From NCBI GenBank assembly GCA_964344185.1, contig CAYFMN010000012.1, positions 1 to 64,000 of the forward strand: a stretch of DNA of 64,000 nt. Reading direction: 5' to 3'. The translations under genes and the position numbers were made by a program. Below, piece after piece: positions 27,401 through 36,349 of this stretch. Origin of the DNA: JAJDAT01 sp964344185 (lineage in GTDB: Bacteria > Nitrospinota > Nitrospinia > Nitrospinales > JAJDAT01). Position 1 is the stretch's first letter. Every line of letters starts with the position of its first letter. The notes below the pieces were generated by a model. The model worked only from the letters and a program-made list of their open reading frames with translations, had not been told where the DNA came from and made no database searches.

Positions 27401-27696
27401 GCATTATTCTCGATATCGGTCTTCCTGGAATGGATGGAACCAGGGCCCTAAGCAAGTTAAAAAGCGACCCTGCAACCAGAGGCATCCCCGTCCATTTTAT
27501 TTCCGCTATGGAAGAACCGTTCAATCCCTTGAAGCAAGGGGCGATTGGTTTTTTACAAAAACCGGTATCTCCCAAAAAACTTGAAGAAGCGTTCGCCAGA
27601 ATAGAAAGCGCGGTAAGCAAGGACGTGAAAAATTTATTGGTTGTAGAAGACGATCAATCCGTTCAAATGAGCGTGAAGGAGTTATTGAAAAACTAA
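24406..27696 (+). CDS. Hybrid histidine kinase, truncated by a frameshift in its second receiver domain
   Basis: The 1096 residues comprise TM1 (about 42-62), a periplasmic CACHE-like region, TM2 (about 366-390), GAF (about 415-560), a coiled coil of QQEELRQTNEELE repeats, HisKA (His675 in FLANISHELRTPLN), HATPase (GTGLGLSISKELARLLGG) and a complete receiver (Asp1003 in IILDIGLPGMDG). The second receiver starts (KNLLVVEDDQSVQMSV) but the frame ends at TAA right after an A5 run (27688-27692). The reading continues in another frame as NVIGVSNGEEVFEYLNSN into the frame at 27761-28429. The paralogue at 13774-18534 is one unbroken protein, so this is one gene with a shift of one base (removing one A, or adding two, restores it). 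Kinase core and first receiver could still work. Confidence 0.85.
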   Translation: MDNGAQPNESYKALFGKNKNGIDGFGQTGGESFFSKLDFVWCAALIFVIIGCYLSWWGLDKIKSMHKVEIANSLDLALKKTSASFGAWEANHEATVLHWARNKRLVEYAEQFLETPRTPKALLASPILPKYRELIAPALESNQLYGSILLSPDYINIATMFDENMGEINVLAKDQEEFLSRLFKGETLMSLPVHSEILIQKKKRVRKQSSMFVGTPVRNEKDRIIAGLVFRIDLLNDFSNFTALVRLGKTGETYIFNENGKFLTPSRFMKEVTRFGLVSEDEDLVLNLDVRDPGGNLKKGFKPSLDRKEQPLTLMASNAISKVQGKNLEGYRNYLGVPVVGAWKWDEERDFGIAIEIAVEEAFQVYSQTKFTLLLILGFAGVMFLVFVVAIARNRERLIRMNRTVIEKSEDLKRKAWITSSLSEFYQKMRGEQDIATLLQNVLGYLAERLNAQIGAFYLKEEEEFRLIGSYAYQRRKNLSNSFRMGEGLVGQAAFEKQDIVVSNAPKDYIQVSSGLGNTPPKNILVAPIVHEDSVVGVLELGALKEFSDVELEMLRQARENLGINIATVMMHEKNQELLQKTQSQARDLQNQQEELRQTNEELERQAKELKESEAQLISQQEELRQTNEELENQARELENQKKEVERKNSVIQEKAEELEVASKYKSEFLANISHELRTPLNSMLILSKILSDNNEGNLSGKQVEFAQTISGAGEDLLSIINDILDLSKVESGKLELLLDEVYLKEFSEETGRNFRHVAEKKGLKFLIETEDELPEKIITDGKRLSQIIKNLLSNAFKFTEKGTVTLKIFRPKPGVLLDWSGLDHSKSVAFSVVDTGKGIAEEKQKVIFEAFQQEDGATNRKFGGTGLGLSISKELARLLGGEIQLKSVLNEGSAFTIFLPEKLEIEGASFYEADGEDILENREDYENSGVSNGIRDLLPISDDRSDITVDDRSLLIIEDDPNFCKILMELAHEKNFKCLIAGTGETGVLMAKKYAPTGIILDIGLPGMDGTRALSKLKSDPATRGIPVHFISAMEEPFNPLKQGAIGFLQKPVSPKKLEEAFARIESAVSKDVKNLLVVEDDQSVQMSVKELLKN

Positions 27697-27760
27697 CGTT
27701 ATTGGCGTATCAAATGGCGAGGAAGTTTTTGAATATCTCAATTCAAATCAGATTGATTGC

Positions 27761-28429
27761 ATGATTTTGGATATAAACCTTGGTTCGATCAATGGTTTTG
27801 AAATTTTAGAGCGTTTAAGAAAGGACCCAAGTTTCGTTTCTTTACCGGTCATTATTTATACAGGCAAAGATTTAACTCCGAAAGAGGAAGAGACCCTTAA
27901 GAAATATTCCGAAAGCATCATTATCAAAGGGCTTCATTCTTCAGAAAGATTGTTGGACGAAACAACCCTATTTTTGCATCGCGTTAACCAAAACGGAAAA
28001 CCATCTAATACAGACACCGCCGCGAACTCGGTAAACGATGAAAATATTGGAGAACTGAAAGGGAAAAAGGTTTTGCTGGTAGACGACGATTTGCGAAATA
28101 TATTTGCTTTGACGCACGTGCTTGAGGACCAACAAATGAAAGTTGTTATCGCTAAAAATGGAAAAGAAGCGTTGGAGCAGATCAAAAACAATCAAAACAC
28201 GGATATTGTTTTGATGGATATCATGATGCCCGAGATGGACGGTTACGAAGCCATACGGGAAATAAGGAAATTGGAGGCGTTTAAAAGCACGCCAATCCTG
28301 GCGTTGACCGCCAAGGCGATGAAAGGCGATAAGCAGAAAACCATAGAGGCCGGAGCAAACGACTATCTTGCTAAGCCTATCAACCATGACAACCTACTTT
28401 CACAGATGCGAGTATGGACTTCGAATTAA
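27761..28429 (+). CDS. C-terminal part of the frameshifted hybrid kinase (receivers 2 and 3)
   Basis: The 222-residue frame carries the end of receiver 2 (MILDINLGSINGFEILERLR; acceptor Asp in the first motif) and a full receiver 3 (GKKVLLVDDDLRNIFALTHV, IVLMDIMMPEMDG, LALTAKAMKGDKQ). It matches the last 220 residues of the kinase at 13774-18534. Homology begins upstream of this ATG, near 27693, showing that it is the detached end of the gene at 24406. If the shift is real, it could only be made by internal initiation. Its end overlaps the cheR start by 16 bases. Confidence 0.75.
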   Translation: MILDINLGSINGFEILERLRKDPSFVSLPVIIYTGKDLTPKEEETLKKYSESIIIKGLHSSERLLDETTLFLHRVNQNGKPSNTDTAANSVNDENIGELKGKKVLLVDDDLRNIFALTHVLEDQQMKVVIAKNGKEALEQIKNNQNTDIVLMDIMMPEMDGYEAIREIRKLEAFKSTPILALTAKAMKGDKQKTIEAGANDYLAKPINHDNLLSQMRVWTSN

Positions 28430-29280
28430 GCGACATTCGATATCCCAATGGGGTTGAAATTATCGGAGACGAAGACATTGAATTTAAGCTTCTTCTGGAG
28501 GCTGTCTTTATTAAGTACGGCTATGATTTCAGAGAATATTCTCCCACTTCCCTGAAGAGGCAAGTGGCGCGGCGAATGGATCAAGATGGAATCGGTTCAA
28601 TTTCGGAGTTTCAACATCGCGTAATTTATGACGAGGCCTTTTTTAAAAAAATTCTATTGGACTTTTCCATTAACGTAACCGAACTTTTTCGCGACCCTGA
28701 AGTCTATTTGGCTATCAGAAAAGAAATCGTTCCCATATTGCGAACCTATCCCTCTTTAAAAATATGGCACGCGGGTTGCGCAACCGGCCAGGAAGTTTAT
28801 TCCATTGCCATCATGCTTAAAGAGGAAGGACTCTATGACCGGTGCCAGATATACGCTACGGATATTAATCAGGACGCGTTGGCCGTAGCCAAAGAGGGAA
28901 TCTATTCGAAAAATCGAATTAAAGAGGACGTGCAGAATTACCTTTTGGCCGGTGGAAAATCGAGTTTGGCGGACTATTACACCGCTAATTACGGCCACTT
29001 AATTATGAAAAGAGAGCTTAAAAAAAATATTTTATTTATGGACCATAATCTGGCGACGGATGGGTCCATAGGAGAAATGCAGTTGATCCTTTGTCGTAAT
29101 GTTTTTCTCTACTTCCGGGAAGATTTACAGCGGAAAGTTGTTTCTGTTTTTAATGACAGCCTTTGTCCGGGGGGATTCCTTTGCATGGGCGCGCGCGAGA
29201 GATTATTTCCCAAAAAAACCGGTAATTACTTTCGGGAATTTCTTTTAAACGAAAAAGTTTATCGAAAAGGAGCCGGGTGA
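28414..29280 (+). CDS. cheR: CheR-type protein-glutamate methyltransferase
   Basis: The 288-residue protein has an N-terminal CheR helical domain (about residues 15-70, YSPTSLKRQVARRMDQDGI) and a SAM-binding domain. The latter shows IWHAGCATGQEVYSIAIMLK, IYATDINQDALAVAKEG and a catalytic-region LILCRNVFLYF. Classical CheR methylates chemoreceptors with SAM. No chemoreceptor is in the window, but it sits directly between hybrid kinases and a CheB, as in kinase clusters where CheB/CheR tune the kinase itself. It overlaps the preceding frame by 16 bases and is followed 4 bases later by cheB. Confidence 0.93.
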   Translation: MDFELSDIRYPNGVEIIGDEDIEFKLLLEAVFIKYGYDFREYSPTSLKRQVARRMDQDGIGSISEFQHRVIYDEAFFKKILLDFSINVTELFRDPEVYLAIRKEIVPILRTYPSLKIWHAGCATGQEVYSIAIMLKEEGLYDRCQIYATDINQDALAVAKEGIYSKNRIKEDVQNYLLAGGKSSLADYYTANYGHLIMKRELKKNILFMDHNLATDGSIGEMQLILCRNVFLYFREDLQRKVVSVFNDSLCPGGFLCMGARERLFPKKTGNYFREFLLNEKVYRKGAG

Positions 29281-29284
29281 TTTC

Positions 29285-29935
29285 ATGAGTTCATTAATTA
29301 AAGAAGTTAAGTTAGCCGGACTTTCGGGCGGTATTGTGGGCGTTGGCGGTTCCGCCGGGTCTATAGGCCCATTACTGGAAATTTTGGAAAGTCTTCCCCC
29401 TGAATTTCAAGATCCTATTGTGGCGGTTATCCACCGGCCTAAATCGGCCACTCAAAAGTTTGCGGAAGTTTTTCGTGCAAGAGTTTCCCGACCAGTCGAG
29501 GAACCGGACCACGGAGAAAAAATTAAGCAGGGAGTTTTTTATTTAGCCCCTTCCGGCCATCATCTTTTGATTGATAAAAGCAGACGGTTTCAGTTATCCG
29601 ATTTAAAATCTGACTGTGTGTTTATGCCTTCCATCGACGAGTTGTTCATTACTGCGGCGGAAGCCTATTCAGGCAAAGGCGTCGCGGTTTTACTCAGCGG
29701 CGCAGGGAACGATGGAATTAAAGGATTAAAAAAATGGACAAGTTTGGGAGGAAAGTCGGTCATTCAAGGTCCAGAGACAGCCCAAGTTCAAATACTGCCG
29801 CGCGAAGCCGTTCGGCAAGTTTCCCAAGCAACTGTGATGAGACCTGAGATGATAGGGCATCATATATTAGAAAACTATCGCAAATTTGAAAAATTGACTA
29901 ATAATTTTCTTCAAACTATTAAGGTGGAGTTATGA
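29285..29935 (+). CDS. cheB: CheB-type methylesterase lacking a receiver domain
   Basis: The 216-residue protein is only the CheB catalytic domain: active-site Ser23 in VGVGGSAGS, His50 in AVIHRPKSA, Asp143 in SGAGNDGIKG. The regulatory receiver domain of chemotaxis CheB is absent, as in CheB partners of sensor-kinase clusters. It would remove methyl groups added by the adjacent CheR, or deamidate, on kinases or receptors. It ends overlapping the next kinase start by 4 bases, suggesting one translationally coupled operon cheR-cheB-kinase. Confidence 0.92.
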   Translation: MSSLIKEVKLAGLSGGIVGVGGSAGSIGPLLEILESLPPEFQDPIVAVIHRPKSATQKFAEVFRARVSRPVEEPDHGEKIKQGVFYLAPSGHHLLIDKSRRFQLSDLKSDCVFMPSIDELFITAAEAYSGKGVAVLLSGAGNDGIKGLKKWTSLGGKSVIQGPETAQVQILPREAVRQVSQATVMRPEMIGHHILENYRKFEKLTNNFLQTIKVEL

Positions 29936-31581
29936 AATCAACAATAAACCCCAAGGTCCTTATTGTGGACGATAAACCCGCAAACCTTTTGGTTCTAGAA
30001 AACCTGCTGGAAGGAGAGGATTGCATTTTATATAAAGCCAACTCTGGCAATCAGGCTCTTGAATTGGTTTTAGAACATGACTTTGCCCTTGTGTTGATGG
30101 ATGTTCAAATGCCAGTTATGGATGGATTTGAAACGGCAAAATTGATGCGGGGAATTGAAAAAACAAAACACTTGCCGATTATTTTTATCACGGCTCTTAA
30201 CAAGGATTCCGGCTATCTATCCAAAGGTTACGAAGCGGGAGCGGTCGATTATCTGTTTAAACCGTTAAACCCGGTGGCCTTAAAGGGAAAAGTTCAGGTA
30301 TTTTTAGATCTCTATAAGCAAAAATCAATCATTGAAAAACAATCGATCGAATTACAAGAAAGGGTTCAAGAATCGTTAAATGCAAAGAATGAAGCTGAGC
30401 GTGCAAATAGGGCTAAATCCGAGTTTCTTTCTAATATGAGCCATGAATTAAGAACGCCTCTTAACGCGATAATAGGATTTGCGCAAATCATGGCGGCGGA
30501 TAAAAGAGAGCCGTTGACGAATTCTCATCTGGAAAGCGTAAATCAAGTTCTCCAAGGAGGCAAACATCTATTGGCTTTGATCAACGATATTTTGGACTTG
30601 TCTCATATAGAATCGGGTAAATTCACGCTCTCTGTTGAAAAAGTCGATTTGAATTCCATTATGGAAGAAGTGAAATTGACTCTGGAGTCGCTCGCTGAAA
30701 ATAGAAGAATTACATTGGTAGACCAAACTCGGGAAGAACTAAAATACAACGTTTGCGTAGACCGGCTTCGTTTAAAACAAATCCTTCTAAATCTTGGTTC
30801 CAACGCCGTTAAATATAATAAAGAAAACGGGAAAGTGATACTGAGCTCTGAGCGTTTGGATAATAATTTTTTGCGGATAAACGTTGCGGATACCGGACCT
30901 GGTATTTCTGAGGATAAGCAAAAGTTGTTGTTTGAACCTTTTAATAGGCTGGATAGGACTTTTTCTGAAATTGAAGGAACCGGTATCGGATTAACTATTG
31001 TTAAAAAGTTGATCGAATTGATGAACGGAAAAGTTGGTTTTGACAGTTGTGTTGGAGAAGGAACCCGATTTTTTATCGACGTTCCCCTTGCAACCGCTTC
31101 GTCCGAAAATGGTTCGAATGCGATAGATGAGGGATCACAAGAAGTTTTTGATGATCTTGAAATAGACTCCGAGGAAGAGGACGATCAAAAAATTAAAGCG
31201 CTTTATGCGGAGGACAATCCCGCAAATATAGTTTTGGTTCAGAGAATAATGGAGCATCGTCCCAATATCGAGTTGTTAATTGCAAAAGACGGAAAATGCG
31301 CTCTGCAAATGGCGCGGGAACATAAGCCGTCCATAATTCTATTGGATATACATATGCCGGAAATGACGGGTATTCAAGTCGTTAAAAAAATTAGAACAAT
31401 TGACGAATTGAGCGATACCCCCGTAATTGCCGTCAGCGCCAGCGCTTTAAAAGGACAGATTAAAACCGCGATTGAGGCGGGTTTTGACGAATACGTTACT
31501 AAACCGATAGAAATGAACAAATTGTTAAACATGGTGGATAAATATTTATTAAAAGCTGAAAAATCGACTGTTCTTAGTTAA
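29932..31581 (+). CDS. Response regulator-hybrid histidine kinase (REC-HisKA-HATPase-REC)
   Basis: The 549-residue cytoplasmic protein starts with a receiver (residues 7-125, Asp57 in LVLMDVQMPVMDG). A short coiled coil, HisKA (His171 in FLSNMSHELRTPLN), HATPase (about 285-395, DTGPGISEDKQ, GTGIGLTIVKKLIELM) and a C-terminal receiver (about 420-540, IILLDIHMPEMTG) follow. There is no membrane segment, so it probably receives phosphate from the upstream membrane kinases through its N-terminal receiver. It overlaps cheB by 4 bases. The architecture repeats in the gene at 31874-33640, suggesting duplication. Confidence 0.93.
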   Translation: MKSTINPKVLIVDDKPANLLVLENLLEGEDCILYKANSGNQALELVLEHDFALVLMDVQMPVMDGFETAKLMRGIEKTKHLPIIFITALNKDSGYLSKGYEAGAVDYLFKPLNPVALKGKVQVFLDLYKQKSIIEKQSIELQERVQESLNAKNEAERANRAKSEFLSNMSHELRTPLNAIIGFAQIMAADKREPLTNSHLESVNQVLQGGKHLLALINDILDLSHIESGKFTLSVEKVDLNSIMEEVKLTLESLAENRRITLVDQTREELKYNVCVDRLRLKQILLNLGSNAVKYNKENGKVILSSERLDNNFLRINVADTGPGISEDKQKLLFEPFNRLDRTFSEIEGTGIGLTIVKKLIELMNGKVGFDSCVGEGTRFFIDVPLATASSENGSNAIDEGSQEVFDDLEIDSEEEDDQKIKALYAEDNPANIVLVQRIMEHRPNIELLIAKDGKCALQMAREHKPSIILLDIHMPEMTGIQVVKKIRTIDELSDTPVIAVSASALKGQIKTAIEAGFDEYVTKPIEMNKLLNMVDKYLLKAEKSTVLS

Positions 31582-31590
31582 GAGGGGACT

Positions 31591-31887
31591 ATGATTGAAG
31601 AATTGTGGCTATTTACAACTTTTTACGCTTTAACTTCTTCGCGGCCTTATAAATGAGCTTGGATAGTAGAACAAGCATTTGCCGAAATTGAATCCAAAAG
31701 CGGAAAAAATTTCGATCCAAAATTAGTTCAAGCTTTTGGGTTCATTTTGCTGGAAATAATCGAAATTCAGCGGCGGTTTTCTGAAGCGCAAATTGAAAAG
31801 ACGGATATTTTCGAAGGTTTGGAAAAAAAATATATTAATGGGTCTTTCCTTTCTCTTTGTTATGGGAAATGCAATGTTTGTAGATAA
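31591..31887 (+). pseudogene. Remnant of an HD-GYP phosphodiesterase
   Basis: Reading from the ATG at 31591 gives FYALTSSRPYK, a TGA stop (31654-31656), then AWIVEQAFAEIE and SGKNFDPKLVQAFGFILLEI. These are the hallmark C-terminal blocks of HD-GYP domains (consensus DALTSDRPYK-AW-EA, SGxxFDPxLVxAF). The N-terminal receiver and the HD and GYP motifs are gone, and one in-frame stop remains. The tail runs under the start of the next kinase gene. HD-GYP proteins hydrolyse cyclic di-GMP, so this cluster once had a c-di-GMP output. Confidence 0.75.
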
Positions 31888-33640
31888 TGAAATAAAAAAT
31901 TCAAAATTGCTTATAGTTGACGATAACCAGGCAAACCTGAAACTACTCGCCATTATATTTGATGAAGCGGGTTGGAAGAACTGGGTAACAGTATCTGATT
32001 CCAGCCAAGTCTTAAACGTAGCTCATAAATTCAAACCCGATTTAATATGCCTGGATTTGCTTATGCCTCCGCCAGATGGGTTTCAGATCCTAAAAGAAAT
32101 CAGGAAAGCCGACGGTCCGGTTCCTATTCCCGTTGTTATATTAACCATTCAAAACGATCCCAAAAACCGGCTCAAGGCCCTGAAATATGGAGCAAACGAT
32201 TTTATAACCAAACCCTTCGATGCAACCGAAGCTTTGACTCGCGTTCGGAACCAGATCAAAGTTTATAAGGTTAACCAAGCCCTGTATGAAAAAGTCCAGG
32301 TTTTGGAAGAAAAAGAACAAATCAATGAATTATTTCGAACGCAACAAAATTTGGAAGAATCTTTCGGGGATTTTGATAGAAGAATCCATGAGAGGACCAA
32401 AGAATTAGAAATAAAAAATTTCGACTTGGAAAAAGAAATTCAAGAAAGAAAAACAGCCGAGCAAAAACTTTTAAAAGCGAAAGAACTTTTTGAAAAGTCC
32501 AATCAGGCCAAATCGGAATTTTTATCGAGAATGAGTCATGAATTGCGCACGCCCTTAAACGCAATCATGGGGTTTTGCCAGGTTATGGAAAACGATCTTA
32601 AAGATCCCTTAACAGAAAATCAAAATAGAAATTTAAGTTATATAAGCAACGCTGGAAAACATCTTTTGGAGTTAATTAACGAGATTCTCGATCTGACCCG
32701 GATTGAAAGCGGGAAAATAAACATTTCAATAGAGACGGTCGAGATTTTTCCTCTCATGAAAGAGGTTCTTGACGCTTTGGATCCGTTAGCTCAATCCAGA
32801 CAAATCAAATTTAATTTTTCTAAAGAATATAACGATAAAATTTTTGTGTTGGCCGACCGGCTGCGGTTAAGGCAGATTCTTTTTAATTTAATTTCTAACG
32901 CGATTAAATATAACTTGGATAACGAAACCGTTACGGTAACGTTGGAAAAATATAATAGAGATTACGCCATGATTAAGGTTCACGACAACGGATTAGGGAT
33001 TCCTACGGAAAAAATTCCATTCCTTTTTGAACCGTTTGAAAGGCTGGGCGCCGAAGCCACGGAAGTGGAGGGCTCTGGTATTGGACTTGCCATATCTAAA
33101 CGTCTTATCGAATTAATGGAAGGATCGATTTTTGTTGAAAGCAAAGTGGGTAAGGGCAGTTGCTTTGGTTTTACCATTCCCTTAGGAAATAAACCGAGGA
33201 TAGAGGAAAGCGATATTACTTCTAAGCAAAACTTCCCATCAAATGGCCAATTAGAAAAAAAACAGAGTGTTTTGTATATCGAAGACAATTCAGTCGACAT
33301 CGCCCTGGTCAAAAATATCGTATCTCAACAATCCGATTTGAAACTTTTTTCGTATTCTCAGGTTAAAGAAGGACTGCAATTGGCTCGAACGCATAAACCG
33401 GATTTAATTTTAATGGATATTCATTTGAAAGATATGAATGGCTTTGAAGCGTTGTCGTACTTGAAAAGTTTTGAGGAAACCTTTTCCATCCCAGTGATCG
33501 CAGTCACCGCAAACGCTATGGAAGACGAAATTGAAAAAGGATTAAGTCTTGGATTTGCGGCTTATATTACCAAACCATTCCACATAAACGAATTTTTGGA
33601 AACCATTTATTCAACGTTGAACAAAAGTCTAAAAGTGTAA
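31874..33640 (+). CDS. Second REC-HisKA-HATPase-REC hybrid kinase
   Basis: From the ATG at 31874 the protein is 588 residues: receiver (about 10-130, LICLDLLMPPPDGFQILKEI), coiled coil, HisKA (His222 in FLSRMSHELRTPLN), HATPase (about 335-445, DNGLGIPTEKIPFLFEPFER; GSGIGLAISKRLIELM) and a C-terminal receiver (about 468-580, ILMDIHLKDMNG). The start is uncertain. The frame is open further upstream (TTG at 31793, ATG at 31838 and 31862), but that part overlaps the HD-GYP remnant in another frame and is not needed for the receiver fold. Only a weak GGGA precedes 31874. It closes the signalling cluster. Confidence 0.88.
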   Translation: MFVDNEIKNSKLLIVDDNQANLKLLAIIFDEAGWKNWVTVSDSSQVLNVAHKFKPDLICLDLLMPPPDGFQILKEIRKADGPVPIPVVILTIQNDPKNRLKALKYGANDFITKPFDATEALTRVRNQIKVYKVNQALYEKVQVLEEKEQINELFRTQQNLEESFGDFDRRIHERTKELEIKNFDLEKEIQERKTAEQKLLKAKELFEKSNQAKSEFLSRMSHELRTPLNAIMGFCQVMENDLKDPLTENQNRNLSYISNAGKHLLELINEILDLTRIESGKINISIETVEIFPLMKEVLDALDPLAQSRQIKFNFSKEYNDKIFVLADRLRLRQILFNLISNAIKYNLDNETVTVTLEKYNRDYAMIKVHDNGLGIPTEKIPFLFEPFERLGAEATEVEGSGIGLAISKRLIELMEGSIFVESKVGKGSCFGFTIPLGNKPRIEESDITSKQNFPSNGQLEKKQSVLYIEDNSVDIALVKNIVSQQSDLKLFSYSQVKEGLQLARTHKPDLILMDIHLKDMNGFEALSYLKSFEETFSIPVIAVTANAMEDEIEKGLSLGFAAYITKPFHINEFLETIYSTLNKSLKV

Positions 33641-33768
33641 GAGGCAGCAAACTGTAAATCCAACCATATGCTTTCTAATCGCACCAATTTCTTTGTGCGG
33701 CTTAATGGAGTAAGGGGGGTAGAGGACGTTGAGGATAAACCATCTACAACCGATGGCAAACGATCAGT

Positions 33769-35598
<1,830 letters not shown>

Positions 35599-35760
35599 AG
35601 CATTACTTTGTTTAAATTTTGGGATAATTTTATTATTAATTAACCTAAAATAAAAATCAATAAAATAGTTATGCGTGGAATGATATTTTGTATGGGGAAT
35701 TTAAATCGGATTAAATTGTTTAGTATTAGTTTTTAGATAAAAAACGAGGTGGGATAAAAA

Positions 35761-36333
35761 TTAAGAATTTTTATCTGATAGAATTTTTTGTCCTTTTGAC
35801 TCAATAGCTTTTGCTTCGGCGTTTCGATCCAATTTATGAAGAAGCTTTGCATATTTTATCAAGAGATGGCCAACTAGAAAATGATTGGGACCCAATCGTT
35901 TTTCCCAGATGGCCAAAGCTTTTTTATACAGCGGTTCGGCTTCGGAATACTTTTTTTGGGCAATATAGTTGTCTGCAAGGTTGGCGAGGCTTGCGGCTAT
36001 GTTTGGATGTTCGGCGCCCAGGGATTTTTCGTCGATTACAAGAACGCGTTTGATAATTGGTTCCGCTTCGGCATATTTAGACTGGACTCGATAAATTTCG
36101 GCAAGGTTATTCAATGTAAAATGCAGCCGGGTATCTTCGGGTTCGAAGTTATCAGCGTGCTTGAGCGCCGCTTTGAAGTGGTTTTCCGCTTCGACATAGT
36201 TCTTGGATTGATAAAAAGATATCCCAGAATTGATATGACTTTCCCAGGTTTCCTCTTGGAAAAAATAATTTGAGAAATATAAAACGGTCCCGCAGATTGC
36301 AACGATCAAGGCTAGGATTTTTGTTTTTGACAC
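35761..36333 (-). CDS. Membrane-anchored TPR-repeat protein
   Basis: The start is the GTG at 36333, preceded at normal distance by AAGGAGG. An upstream ATG at 36384 would lie inside the neighbouring gene. The product has 190 residues: an N-terminal membrane segment (KILALIVAICGTVLYFSNYF, about 4-23), then three or four TPR units of the long 42-residue type (LNNLAEIYRVQSKYAEAEPI, ASLANLADNYIAQKKYSEAE, LLIKYAKLLHKLDRNAEAKA). Such repeats are protein-interaction scaffolds, probably periplasmic here. It follows the PrsW-like protease gene by 16 bases on the same strand, so it may be a partner or adaptor. Confidence 0.82.
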   Translation of the reverse strand: MSKTKILALIVAICGTVLYFSNYFFQEETWESHINSGISFYQSKNYVEAENHFKAALKHADNFEPEDTRLHFTLNNLAEIYRVQSKYAEAEPIIKRVLVIDEKSLGAEHPNIAASLANLADNYIAQKKYSEAEPLYKKALAIWEKRLGPNHFLVGHLLIKYAKLLHKLDRNAEAKAIESKGQKILSDKNS

Positions 36334-36349
36334 GAACGCCTCCTTCTTT

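Noticed and set aside
27681..27700. Programmed ribosomal frameshift in the kinase gene
   Set aside because: The sequence is G-AAA-AAC rather than a proper A-AAA-AAC heptamer, the shift needed is +1, not -1, and no downstream stimulatory structure was obvious.
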